A DNA stretch of 64,000 bases from Clostridiales bacterium DTU089. GTDB lineage: Bacteria > Bacillota > Clostridia > Oscillospirales > Acutalibacteraceae. The stretch lies in the NCBI GenBank assembly GCA_001513045.1, contig LFSB01000045.1:1-64000 (forward strand), read 5' to 3'. Position numbers and translations under genes: made by a program. How positions within the stretch are numbered: the first letter of the stretch is position 1; every line of letters begins with the position of its first letter. Below, in pieces: positions 9,214-17,625 of the stretch. The notes beneath the pieces are model-generated. The model searched no databases and was not told the DNA's origin. It worked only from the letters and a program-made list of their open reading frames with translations.

Positions 9214-11685
9214 ATGCCAAAGAGCTTATATGTAGACCCCAAAAAGATGAGAAAAAGCGGCAAAATCACCTTCACAGATATCCCTGTAAACGCCTATAAG
9301 AAGACAATCAAGGAAGAAAAAGCAAACTATTCGACCGAGGATTTCCTTCGCATATACAGAGATATGGCAAATATCCGCGAGTTTGAGAGCATGCTCATGG
9401 AAATCAAGGTTCAGGCGAAGTATCGCGGAATCGACTTTTCCTATGCAGGTCCCGCCCACCTTTCCGCAGGTCAGGAGGCGGCGGCTGTCGGTCAGGCGTA
9501 TGCGCTTGATATTGATGACTTTATCCTCGGCTCGCACAGAAGCCACGGTGAGATACTTGCGAAGGGCTTCTCCGCAATAAATAAGCTTTCCGACAAGGAG
9601 CTCATGGAGGTTATGGAGAGCTTCTTCGGCGGTAAGATACTCAAAAAGGTTGAGGGTAAGCAATCAACCAACAGCGTAAAGGACCTTGCGCGTGACTTCC
9701 TGCTTTACGGAGCAATGAGTGAGATTTTTGCCCGCGATACAGGCTTCAACAAGGGCTTCGGCGGCTCAATGCACGCATTTTTCCTTCCCTTCGGAATTTA
9801 TCCGAACAATGCCATCGTCGGCGGCTCCGCGCCCGTTGCACTCGGCGTTGCACTCTATAAAAAGGTTAACGAGAAGAAGGGCATAGTCATTGCAAACGCA
9901 GGTGACGGCTCCCTCGGCTGCGGACCTGTTTACGAATCGATAAACTTTGCGGCGATGGATCAGTGCAAAATGCTTTGGGACGAGGCTCACAAGGGCGGAC
10001 TTCCCATTCTGTTCAACTTCAATAACAACCACTACGGCATGGGCGGACAGACCTACGGTGAAACCATGGGCTATCAGATGCTTGCACGCTTCGGCGCCGG
10101 CATAAATCCCGAGCAGCTTCATTCCGAAAGAGTTGACGGCTACAATCCGCTGGCCGTTATCGACGCCGTAAAGCGCAAGAAGGAGCTTCTGCTCAAGGGC
10201 GAGGGTCCGGCACTTCTGGATGTTGTTACATACAGATATTCCGGTCACTCCACATCGGACGCATCCTCCTACAGAACCAAGGAGGAGATGGAGGCGTGGA
10301 CAGCGGAGGATCCGCTGGTGAACTTCAGAAAAGAGCTTGTCAAGGCGGGCGTTGCGTCCGATGACGAGTTTGAGAAGATATGGGAGGAGGTCAAGGAGAG
10401 AAACCTCAAGATATTCAACCTCGCAAGAGATCCCGAATATTCTCCCTTCACCGATTATTCCAAGGAGCCGGATGCCATCGAAAAGCTCATGTTCTCAAAC
10501 ATGAGGATTCCGAGCATGGATACCGAAAGGAAGCCCGACGTTCTCATTAAGAAAGAGGAAAGCCCGCGTGTGGCTCAGATAGCCGGCAAGGTGCGCTCAA
10601 ATGTTGACAAGGACGGCAAGCCCGTTCCGAAAATCAAGCAGTACAACATCCGTGACGGACTTTTTGAGGCAATCCACAGCAAGTATTATGAGGACCCCAC
10701 CCTCATAAGCTACGGTGAGGATGTGCGCGACTGGGGCGGAGCCTTCGCCGTTTACAGAGGGCTTACCGAGGCTATTCCGTATCACAGACTCTTTAACTCT
10801 CCCATATCCGAGGCGGCAATAGTCGGTTCGGCTGTCGGCTACGGTCTGGCTGGCGGCAGAGTTATTGCAGAGCTTATGTATTGCGACTTCATCGGCAGAG
10901 CCGGTGACGAAATATTCAATCAGATGGCAAAGTGGCAGGCGATGAGTGCCGGACTTCTCAAGATGCCGGTTGTGCTGCGCGTTTCGGTCGGTTCAAAATA
11001 CGGCGCACAGCATTCGCAGGACTGGACCGCGCTTCCCGCACACATGCCCGGTCTGAAGGTCGCTTTCCCCGTAACCCCCTATGACGCGAAGGGTCTTATG
11101 ATCTCCGCACTCAACGGCACCGACCCCGTGGTGTTCTTTGAGAGTCAGAAAATATACGACATGGGCGAGATGTTCCATGACACCGTACCCGAGGAGAATT
11201 ACGAGATTCCCTTCGGCGAGCCGGATGTAAAAAGAGTCGGCTCAGACCTCACGATTCTCACCGTCGGCGCAACGCTCTACAAGGCGCTTGACGCGGCAAA
11301 GGAGCTTGAGGAAAAGTACGGCATCTCCGCAGAGGTTATAGACGCGCGCTCAATAGTGCCGTTTAACTACGAGAAGGTCATCGAATCCGTCAAGAAGACG
11401 GGCAAAATCCTTCTTGCAAGTGACGCGTGCGCAAGGGGCTCGGTGCTTAATGACTTTGCACGTAACATTTCCGAGCTGGCATTCGACTATCTCGATGCAC
11501 CGCCCGTGGTTGTCGGTGCGCAGAACTGGATTACTCCGGCTCACGAGTATGAGAAGGAATTCTTCCCCCAGGTCAACTGGATAATAGATGCCATCCATGA
11601 AAAAATCATGCCCATCGCCGGCTATACCCCGACAAAGAACTACACAACAGTCGAGCAGCTCAGAAAGTCAAAGCTCGGCGTATAA
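9214..11685 (+). CDS. Thiamine-diphosphate E1 component, alpha and beta subunits fused
   Basis: An 823-residue protein joining E1 alpha (~45-430) and E1 beta (~475-810). The alpha half carries the ThDP motif '[12 protein letters not shown]...NFNNNHYG' and '[10 protein letters not shown]'. The beta half carries '[12 protein letters not shown]'-like entry residues, 'GAQHSQDW' and '[17 protein letters not shown]'. E1 decarboxylates a 2-oxoacid, or cleaves an acyloin such as acetoin, and loads the acyl group on E2. Most such E1 enzymes are two separate chains; fused versions are less common. The spacing between GDG and NN is longer than usual because of an insert around '[14 protein letters not shown]'. 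Substrate undetermined. Confidence 0.88.
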   Translation: MPKSLYVDPKKMRKSGKITFTDIPVNAYKKTIKEEKANYSTEDFLRIYRDMANIREFESMLMEIKVQAKYRGIDFSYAGPAHLSAGQEAAAVGQAYALDIDDFILGSHRSHGEILAKGFSAINKLSDKELMEVMESFFGGKILKKVEGKQSTNSVKDLARDFLLYGAMSEIFARDTGFNKGFGGSMHAFFLPFGIYPNNAIVGGSAPVALGVALYKKVNEKKGIVIANAGDGSLGCGPVYESINFAAMDQCKMLWDEAHKGGLPILFNFNNNHYGMGGQTYGETMGYQMLARFGAGINPEQLHSERVDGYNPLAVIDAVKRKKELLLKGEGPALLDVVTYRYSGHSTSDASSYRTKEEMEAWTAEDPLVNFRKELVKAGVASDDEFEKIWEEVKERNLKIFNLARDPEYSPFTDYSKEPDAIEKLMFSNMRIPSMDTERKPDVLIKKEESPRVAQIAGKVRSNVDKDGKPVPKIKQYNIRDGLFEAIHSKYYEDPTLISYGEDVRDWGGAFAVYRGLTEAIPYHRLFNSPISEAAIVGSAVGYGLAGGRVIAELMYCDFIGRAGDEIFNQMAKWQAMSAGLLKMPVVLRVSVGSKYGAQHSQDWTALPAHMPGLKVAFPVTPYDAKGLMISALNGTDPVVFFESQKIYDMGEMFHDTVPEENYEIPFGEPDVKRVGSDLTILTVGATLYKALDAAKELEEKYGISAEVIDARSIVPFNYEKVIESVKKTGKILLASDACARGSVLNDFARNISELAFDYLDAPPVVVGAQNWITPAHEYEKEFFPQVNWIIDAIHEKIMPIAGYTPTKNYTTVEQLRKSKLGV

Positions 11686-11698
11686 AAAACACCGAAAC

Positions 11699-11724
11699 GG
11701 GGCGTCCGCGAATACGGGCGCCCC
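11699..11724 (+). other. GC-rich hairpin between E1 and lplA
   Basis: Arms 11699-11708 and 11715-11724 (GGGGCGTCCG/CGGGCGCCCC, one G-T pair) enclose a 6-nt loop. No T-run follows; instead GGGAGA, the ribosome site of lplA, starts directly after. It is not an ordinary terminator. It may stabilise or process the upstream mRNA, or lower lplA translation. Confidence 0.6.
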
Positions 11725-11735
11725 GGGAGAATGTT

Positions 11736-12713
11736 ATGCTGTTTATAAAAAATCCGTACCGTGACCCGTATTTCAACCTTGCAGCCGAGGAGTATCTGCT
11801 TTGCTCACGCAGCGAGGAGTTTTTCATGCTCTGGCAGAATGACAATACGGTCGTTGTGGGTGTAAATCAGAATACACTCTCCGAAATCAACCCGGACGAG
11901 GTCAAGCGCCGCGGTGTAAAGGTCGTGCGCAGACTTACCGGAGGCGGTGCGGTTTTTCACGATTCCGGCAACCTCAACTACACCTTTATTTCAAACTCGC
12001 GTACCGATGTCTTTGCCGATTTCAGACGCTTTGCACAGCCCGTAACCGACGCGCTTGCACTTTTGAAGGTGGACGCCTCTCTAAACGGAAGAAACGACCT
12101 TGAAATTGACGGCAGAAAGTTTTCCGGAAACGCTCAGTGCGTCAGGAACGGAAGACTTCTGCACCACGGCACGCTGCTGTTTTGCTCGGATATATCGGGT
12201 CTTGCAAGCGTGCTGAAGGTATCGGCGGAAAAAATAAGCTCCAAGGGTGTGAAATCGGTGCCGTCGAGGGTCACGAATATTTCGGAGCATCTCGGCGTAC
12301 AAATGACCGTGGAGCAGTTTGAGGATTTTCTCGCCGGGTATGTAACAAAAGCCCTCGGTGCAGTCGAATACTCTTTTTCAAGTGAGGATATACAGGCGAT
12401 AAACGACCTGCGCGATAAAAAATATTCAACCTGGGAATGGAACTACGGCGCGTCCCCTCAGTACTCATTTTCAAAGGAAAAAAGATTTCCCGGCGGCAGT
12501 GTGCGCGTAAGCTTCAATGTGGAGCAGGGAAAAATAAAGGATTGCTCAATATGCGGAGATTTCTTTTCGCAGCTTGACGTCTCAGGGCTTGAAAGCCTCC
12601 TTAATTCACAGCCCCATAACGAAAAGTTCATATCGGATGTCTTGACACACACCGATGTCGGACTGTATATTAAAGGGGTAAGCAAAGAACAGCTTCTCGA
12701 ATGTATTTTTTGA
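11736..12713 (+). CDS. lplA: Lipoate-protein ligase A
   Basis: A 325-residue LplA-type ligase. The N-terminal catalytic domain contains 'RRLTGGGAVFHDSGNLNY' (the lipoyl-AMP binding signature, ~68-85) and 'GRKFSGNAQ' with the active-site Lys. A C-terminal accessory domain (~235-325) with 'FPGGSVRVSF' is present. It activates free lipoate with ATP and attaches it to lipoyl domains, presumably the E2 encoded in the same operon. No lipoate synthase is seen in the window, which suggests salvage of external lipoate. The preceding hairpin leaves a 50-bp gap to E1. Confidence 0.92.
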   Translation: MLFIKNPYRDPYFNLAAEEYLLCSRSEEFFMLWQNDNTVVVGVNQNTLSEINPDEVKRRGVKVVRRLTGGGAVFHDSGNLNYTFISNSRTDVFADFRRFAQPVTDALALLKVDASLNGRNDLEIDGRKFSGNAQCVRNGRLLHHGTLLFCSDISGLASVLKVSAEKISSKGVKSVPSRVTNISEHLGVQMTVEQFEDFLAGYVTKALGAVEYSFSSEDIQAINDLRDKKYSTWEWNYGASPQYSFSKEKRFPGGSVRVSFNVEQGKIKDCSICGDFFSQLDVSGLESLLNSQPHNEKFISDVLTHTDVGLYIKGVSKEQLLECIF

Positions 12714-12730
12714 AAGGAACAACCTCAGAT

Positions 12731-14005
12731 ATGGAACAGCTTATCGCTCAACTCAATGCACCTGAAAAACAGGCGCGTCTCGCGGCTCTTTCAGAGCTAT
12801 TCAAAAAGATAAAGAACGGAGAAATACCGCCTGCCGTTCCCAACGGCGGCGTTAACAATCATATACATACCACATACTCGTTCTCACCGTATTCGCCCAG
12901 CGCGGCGGTCTGGGCGGCATACCGCGCCGGACTTGTGACCGCCGGAATTATGGACCATGATTCCGTGGGCGGTATGGACGAATTTATAAAAGCCGGCGAA
13001 ATTGCATCAATGCCCATAACCTGTGGCTTTGAGTGCCGCGTTAAATGCGACGGCTTGCCGTTTGCCTCGAAGCGTATAAACAATCCCGACCAGAACGGCA
13101 TTGCGTATGTTGCCGTACACGGCATACCTCATTCAATGATTTTTTCCGCAAACGCCTTCCTTGCGCCCTACCGTGAAAAAAGGAATATCAGAAACCGTAA
13201 AATGGTGAACAATATAAACGGTCTGATGCGCTTTTTCGGAGTCAGCGTGGATTTTGATGCGGATGTTCTTCCGATTTCTCAGAATGCGGATACGGGCAGC
13301 GTTACCGAAAGGCACATACTTTTTGCTCTCGGGCTAAAGCTTATTGAAAAATACGGCAAAGGACAGGCGCTTGTCGATTTTCTTACACAGGATATGAAAA
13401 TCAAGCTTTCGGGAAAGCAGAGCGCGTTTTTGCTCGATTCGGAAAGTCCGTATTATGAATACGATTTGCTCGGCATAATGAAAAGTGAGCTGGTAAGTAA
13501 AATTTATGTTGATGCGGACGAGGAGTGCCCGGATATATCCGAGTTTGTAAAATTTGCAAAGGATATAGGTGCGATATCGGCATACGCATATCTCGGCGAT
13601 GTCGGCAACTCCGTCACGGGTGACAAGCGTGCCCAGAAGTTTGAGGATGAATACATCAGCGAGCTGTTTTATCAGCTCAAACGGCTTGAATTCAACGCTG
13701 TAACCTATATGCCCACCCGAAACACACCCGAACAGCTCAAACGCATACGTCTGATGTGTGCGCGTGACGGCTTTTTCGAGATAAGCGGAGAGGATATAAA
13801 TTCGCCTCGCCAAAGCTTCGTCTGCGAGGCGCTTAAAACCGGAAATTTTGACCATCTCATTGATGCGACCTGGGCACTCATCGGGCATGAAAAGGCGGCA
13901 ACACTGAGCCTGCGCGATTCCATGTTTTCGACGGCAACGGAGAAAAAATATCCGGACATAACCGAACGTATAAGGATATACAAAGAAATAGGTATGGCAA
14001 AATAA
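12731..14005 (+). CDS. PHP-domain metal-dependent phosphoesterase-like protein
   Basis: A 424-residue protein. A short N-terminal helical segment precedes a PHP domain that begins with 'NNHIHTTYSFSPYS' (metal-binding His-x-His at ~44/46) and continues with 'IMDHDSVGGM'. PHP proteins are phosphatases or nucleases that bind two or three metals; members outside polymerases often act on small phosphates. ATG 12731 is chosen because AAAGGA lies 12 nt upstream, while the earlier in-frame ATG at 12701 lies inside lplA without a ribosome site. Its place in the operon suggests a phosphatase for a pathway intermediate (inference). Confidence 0.75.
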   Translation: MEQLIAQLNAPEKQARLAALSELFKKIKNGEIPPAVPNGGVNNHIHTTYSFSPYSPSAAVWAAYRAGLVTAGIMDHDSVGGMDEFIKAGEIASMPITCGFECRVKCDGLPFASKRINNPDQNGIAYVAVHGIPHSMIFSANAFLAPYREKRNIRNRKMVNNINGLMRFFGVSVDFDADVLPISQNADTGSVTERHILFALGLKLIEKYGKGQALVDFLTQDMKIKLSGKQSAFLLDSESPYYEYDLLGIMKSELVSKIYVDADEECPDISEFVKFAKDIGAISAYAYLGDVGNSVTGDKRAQKFEDEYISELFYQLKRLEFNAVTYMPTRNTPEQLKRIRLMCARDGFFEISGEDINSPRQSFVCEALKTGNFDHLIDATWALIGHEKAATLSLRDSMFSTATEKKYPDITERIRIYKEIGMAK

Positions 14006-14031
14006 CCACACCGTTTACGGAGGTGAGAGGC

Positions 14032-14403
14032 TTGAAAAGAAAAATTATGCTTTCTGTGCCGGCGGCGCTGTTGCTGATTTTTTTCGCGTCGTTGTGTGCC
14101 TTTGCAAGCAGTGCTCCTCAGCAGGAGGAAACGACCACCGACTTCAAGCTCGTTGTGGATGTGAATGAGACATACACAGGCATTTCGGATGATGATACGG
14201 TTGTGGAGGAAGAGGAAATACCGAAATGGTTCTGGGTGTCAATTCCGTTTGTTATTGCTGCCGTGGTGTGGGTTATCGTCATGAATGTGAGAATCCGTAA
14301 ATATTCCGATGAGCAGCTCAGGCAGATGAAAGAGGAAAAGCTCAGGCTCAAGGCTCAGCGAAGACAGCATAAGAAAAAGCCGGGAGCGGGAAAGAATAAA
14401 TAA
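14032..14403 (+). CDS. Small membrane protein with signal peptide, unknown function
   Basis: A 123-residue protein starting at TTG 14032, which lies 8 nt after a strong GGAGG (14019-14023); the GTG at 14023 overlaps that site. An N-terminal signal-like segment (~3-25) is followed by an acidic, Thr-rich extracellular stretch, a second membrane helix (~65-85, 'WVSIPFVIAAVVWVIVM') and a strongly basic, charged tail ending 'KKKPGAGKNK'. I do not recognise a family. It is the last gene before the operon terminator and may or may not belong to the metabolic pathway. Confidence 0.7.
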   Translation: MKRKIMLSVPAALLLIFFASLCAFASSAPQQEETTTDFKLVVDVNETYTGISDDDTVVEEEEIPKWFWVSIPFVIAAVVWVIVMNVRIRKYSDEQLRQMKEEKLRLKAQRRQHKKKPGAGKNK

Positions 14404-14437
14404 AATAACGCCTGCCGAGCGGCAGGCGTTATTTTTT
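14404..14437. terminator. Bidirectional intrinsic terminator closing the operon
   Basis: A perfect 13-bp stem (14404-14416 with 14421-14433, core ACGCCTGCC/GGCAGGCGT) has a 4-nt loop, with A-rich sequence upstream and a T-run downstream. It serves the plus-strand operon and the convergent minus-strand membrane gene ending at 14447. Confidence 0.92.
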
Positions 14438-14446
14438 ACATATTTT

Positions 14447-15943
14447 TCAGAACAGCACGGTCATCGAAACACACATAAACGCCACACACAGCAGGAAGTA
14501 GCCGTGCACGGCAATGAACTCGCTGTTGAACGCAAATTCCTTGAAGCCGTTTGTGTTTTGCCTGACTCTTGAGCTTTGCGGAAGTATCCACGCGAGGGTT
14601 ATCGCCTCATAGAACACGCCGTACATAAACCATGTTATCTCAGCGGGCACACTCACACCGTATATAAGCTGCGCAAGAACAACTCCGAGTCCGAAAAGCA
14701 GTAACACAATTTTAAAGAACTTTTGAAACCTTATGCCCTTAAACAGGTCAAAGCAGGTTTCCTGAACCACGACTATATACACAATGAAAAATGATACGAG
14801 CGCCGCTGCGTCGCCGCTTCCGAGGAACACGAGCAGCAACGGAATAACGGCGTAAATTGCCATCTCCGCGTGTTCGCACAGCTTTCTGTATTTTGAGTAG
14901 GCGGCGGGAGCGGTTTCAGGGCAGCTGCCGATGGATTTGTCATACTCCTCTTTGCTGATAAGCGTCAGTGTAAGCAGCTTTTTCAGCTCGGCTTTTGTGA
15001 CGGGTATCTTTATAAAATATTGTATCATATCCACGCCGATGAGCAGTATCCACACGATTGCGGAAATTTTACCGTACGAGCCGAGCGGCGACCATATACC
15101 GTTTGCTTCAATCGCGTCGGCAAGAGGCCTGAAATATTTGTCCTGCGTGAGAAGAAACGCAACAGAAAAGCCAAAGCCTCCGAAGCCGCCGAGGAAGCAT
15201 TCCATAATCTTCCACGGCTCCATAAGACCGAGCTGCCGGGCATTTTTAAAGATAAATTCGCCGTTTTTGCGCGGCCACTTGGCAAGTATCTGCATCCATT
15301 GAGAAAACATCCATCCGAAGCCGCCGACCGCCGCACAGGGGAGTGTGTAGACAACCGTATACATGTTCCCTTTTATTGCCGCAAAGCCGACAAGCAGAAG
15401 CAGAAGACCAAAGAGTGCGCCCCAGCTTTCCTGGCGTGTTTTTGAAAAATATATTTTCGGATATTTCCCTTTTCCGGGGTTGAGCGGCTTGTTGAGAAGC
15501 AGCCAGAACACAAGCATAAACACAGGCATAAGGGCAAACAGTACGGCAATATCCTTGAGTGTGTATATGGTTCCGCTGAGCACGCTTATACCCATGCTTA
15601 CCGTTGCGGCAAATATGCCGAACCACAAAAAGCCCTTTACAAACAGCGCAAGCATGCCCTTTTTCATGTTTTCCGCCGGATGCTTATCCATTGACAGGCC
15701 GAGGGTTTCACCGTAGGTCATGCAGCCTCCGAAGTACATGCCGAGTGCTCCGAGAGCGGAAAGATACCACGAGCTTTCAATCAGAACAGGGGAGCCCGAA
15801 AAGATTGCAATAAGCAAGCCCATGATTGCGCCGGGAAGCATTGCACCCTTTTCGCCGCCGATGGTGGTCCCTCTCATGCCCCAGCCGTAGGATACGGAAA
15901 AAATTGAAATTGTAACAAAAAATATTGCTGCCGGTATGTTCAT
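14447..15943 (-). CDS. Polytopic membrane protein of unknown function
   Basis: A 498-residue protein with roughly 12 hydrophobic segments. The most distinctive stretch is near the N-terminus: 'YGWGMRGTTIGGEKGAM' followed by a glycine-rich helix, and later 'FGGCMTYGETLGLS' and 'FLGGFGGFGFSVAF'. These charged and Gly-rich repeats inside membrane regions suggest a transporter, but I do not recognise the family. GAGGAGG ahead of 15943 supports the start. It shares a transcript with the GNAT gene 24 bp upstream. The lyase gene is divergent to that pair and faces a fucosidase, so sugar or sugar-acid uptake is a guess only. Confidence 0.75.
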   Translation of the reverse strand: MNIPAAIFFVTISIFSVSYGWGMRGTTIGGEKGAMLPGAIMGLLIAIFSGSPVLIESSWYLSALGALGMYFGGCMTYGETLGLSMDKHPAENMKKGMLALFVKGFLWFGIFAATVSMGISVLSGTIYTLKDIAVLFALMPVFMLVFWLLLNKPLNPGKGKYPKIYFSKTRQESWGALFGLLLLLVGFAAIKGNMYTVVYTLPCAAVGGFGWMFSQWMQILAKWPRKNGEFIFKNARQLGLMEPWKIMECFLGGFGGFGFSVAFLLTQDKYFRPLADAIEANGIWSPLGSYGKISAIVWILLIGVDMIQYFIKIPVTKAELKKLLTLTLISKEEYDKSIGSCPETAPAAYSKYRKLCEHAEMAIYAVIPLLLVFLGSGDAAALVSFFIVYIVVVQETCFDLFKGIRFQKFFKIVLLLFGLGVVLAQLIYGVSVPAEITWFMYGVFYEAITLAWILPQSSRVRQNTNGFKEFAFNSEFIAVHGYFLLCVAFMCVSMTVLF

Positions 15944-15967
15944 CGGGGTTGCCTCCTCAAAGCACAG

Positions 15968-16516
15968 TCAGAATTTTATTCCCATCGCTATTCCAGCGGA
16001 AAGGTTCGCGATTTCGGAAAAACCGTATTTTTTATAAAAATTGCGTCCCTGCTCGTTACCGGAACCGACCACAAGCATAACCGAATGCACGTCATATTCC
16101 TTCAGTGCTTCGGTGAGGGCGTCTATGAGCTTGTGTCCGAGTCCTCGGCGCTGAAATTTGTCGGAAATATCAATGTGGAGATGTGCGGGGTACTTTTTTC
16201 TGAATATCGCGTGAGCGAAAATTTCTGCAACAGCACCGGCCTTGTATTTCGCGGGGATGTCCGGGAAATATTCCTTCATGAAGCGTTTGATATAGGCATC
16301 AAAATTCTTTGCACAGATGGTGTAGCCTATTGCGATGTCGTTGTCATCGGTTGCGACAAAGCAGTTTTCGGGTTCACATTCTATGTAGTAATTGCAGAAC
16401 ATGGTGAGAATGAATTTTCGGTAATCGGCATTTATTATACCTTTTCCGGCATTCTCAAGGCATACCTTCTGGACATAGGGCTTATCTTTGTTTTCATAAA
16501 GGCGTACACCGGGCAT
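15968..16516 (-). CDS. GNAT-family N-acetyltransferase
   Basis: A 182-residue acetyltransferase. The acetyl-CoA binding region is 'DKFQRRGLGHKLIDALTEAL' (~117-136), with 'NEQGRNFYKKYGFSEI' in the last third. The N-terminal half is longer than in minimal GNAT proteins and includes 'ATDDNDIAIGYTIC'. GGAGG 8 nt before 16516 supports the start. It precedes the unknown membrane protein on one transcript. The acceptor substrate cannot be predicted. Confidence 0.85.
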   Translation of the reverse strand: MPGVRLYENKDKPYVQKVCLENAGKGIINADYRKFILTMFCNYYIECEPENCFVATDDNDIAIGYTICAKNFDAYIKRFMKEYFPDIPAKYKAGAVAEIFAHAIFRKKYPAHLHIDISDKFQRRGLGHKLIDALTEALKEYDVHSVMLVVGSGNEQGRNFYKKYGFSEIANLSAGIAMGIKF

Positions 16517-16533
16517 GACATTTACCTCCGATA

Positions 16534-16562
16534 ATTATATGTGTATAATAACATTACAACAA
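16534..16562 (-). promoter_or_regulatory. Promoter for GNAT and membrane protein genes
   Basis: Minus-strand TTGTTG (16562-16557) and TATAAT (16539-16534) are 17 bp apart, 18 bp upstream of the GNAT start. Confidence 0.6.
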
Positions 16563-16608
16563 AAGGCGGGAAAAGTCTATAATTTTAAATATTTTTATTT
16601 GTTTTTGT

Positions 16609-16637
16609 TTGTATTCGTATGAGTACTGTGGTATTAT
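16609..16637 (+). promoter_or_regulatory. Promoter of the DHDPS-family lyase
   Basis: TTGTAT (16609-16614) and TATTAT (16632-16637) are 17 bp apart, 32 bp upstream of the start codon, in an AT-rich divergent region. Confidence 0.5.
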
Positions 16638-16669
16638 TTAACGGACAAAAATATTCGGAGGTAGTGCTC

Positions 16670-17578
16670 ATGATAAAACAGATACCGTGCGGAGTTTATC
16701 CGACAATGATAACTCCATTTACCGATGACAACAAAATCGACTATGACGGCGTTCTTGCCGTGCTTGAATGGTATAAGGGCAAGGTTGACGGAATATTTGC
16801 AATCTGCCAGTCAAGTGAAATATTCTTTCTCTCGTTTGAGGAACGCCTTGAGCTGTTGAAATTCATCATGGCGCACAAGCCGGAGGGTATGGCGGTTGTT
16901 GCGTCGGGTCATACCGCGGACGACCTTGACACCCAGATAAAAGAGGCAAAGGCATTTATAGAAACCGGCATAGACGCCTACGTTTTCATATCCAACCGCT
17001 TTGCCGACAAGGATGAAAGTGATGATGTGCTGTGGGCGAACATGAAGCACGTCATGGATGCACTTCCCGGTATAGGCTTCGGCGTATATGAGTGCCCCTA
17101 TCCTTATAAGCGTGAGCTTACTCCGTATGTGCTCAAAAAGATGGCGCAGAGCGGACGCTTCAAATTTCTCAAGGACACCTGCTGCGACCTCGGCAAAATC
17201 AAGGACAAGCTTGCCGCTGTTGAGGGCTCGGATTTGCAGATATTCAACGCTAATTCCGCAACCCTTCTTGAAAGCCTTAAACTCGGCTGCGCGGGTTTTT
17301 CCGGCGTTATGGGAAATTTCCATCCCGAGCTTTATTATGAGCTTTGCAAAATATATAAAACGCAGCCCGAGCGCGCACAGCAGCTTCAGGATATTGTCGG
17401 CTTCTTCTCGGTTGCGGAGTGCCAGTGCTACCCGGTAAATGCAAAATATTATATGGGACTTGACGGTGTACCCATAGGCATACATACGCGTTCAAGGAAT
17501 CCTGCGGAATTCACACAGAATCGCAAAATGGAAATTGAGCAGATGTACAGGCTCACAAAGCGGATAGAAAAAATGTAA
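16670..17578 (+). CDS. DHDPS/N-acetylneuraminate lyase-family aldolase, substrate unknown
   Basis: A 302-residue TIM-barrel enzyme. It begins 'CGVYPTMITPF', carries the Schiff-base Lys in 'FLKDTCCDLGKI' (~168) and a barrel Tyr in 'YECPYPYK'. The usual GTTGE substrate loop is replaced by 'CQSSEIFFLS', so dihydrodipicolinate synthesis is unlikely. CGGAGG 8 nt upstream sets ATG 16670. Family members cleave or form a C-C bond next to pyruvate (sialic acid, 2-keto-3-deoxy sugar acids). It faces a GH95 fucosidase across a shared terminator, so a deoxy-sugar-acid lyase role is conceivable but unproven. Confidence 0.85.
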   Translation: MIKQIPCGVYPTMITPFTDDNKIDYDGVLAVLEWYKGKVDGIFAICQSSEIFFLSFEERLELLKFIMAHKPEGMAVVASGHTADDLDTQIKEAKAFIETGIDAYVFISNRFADKDESDDVLWANMKHVMDALPGIGFGVYECPYPYKRELTPYVLKKMAQSGRFKFLKDTCCDLGKIKDKLAAVEGSDLQIFNANSATLLESLKLGCAGFSGVMGNFHPELYYELCKIYKTQPERAQQLQDIVGFFSVAECQCYPVNAKYYMGLDGVPIGIHTRSRNPAEFTQNRKMEIEQMYRLTKRIEKM

Positions 17579-17588
17579 ACATAAAATC

Positions 17589-17625
17589 AGCGGTCACTCC
17601 TAAGCACGGAGTGACCGCTTTTTTC
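17589..17625. terminator. Intrinsic terminator between the lyase and GH95 genes
   Basis: A perfect 12-bp stem (17589-17600 with 17608-17619, AGCGGTCACTCC/GGAGTGACCGCT) with a 7-nt loop and a T-run. The convergent GH95 gene ends at its edge. Confidence 0.92.
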
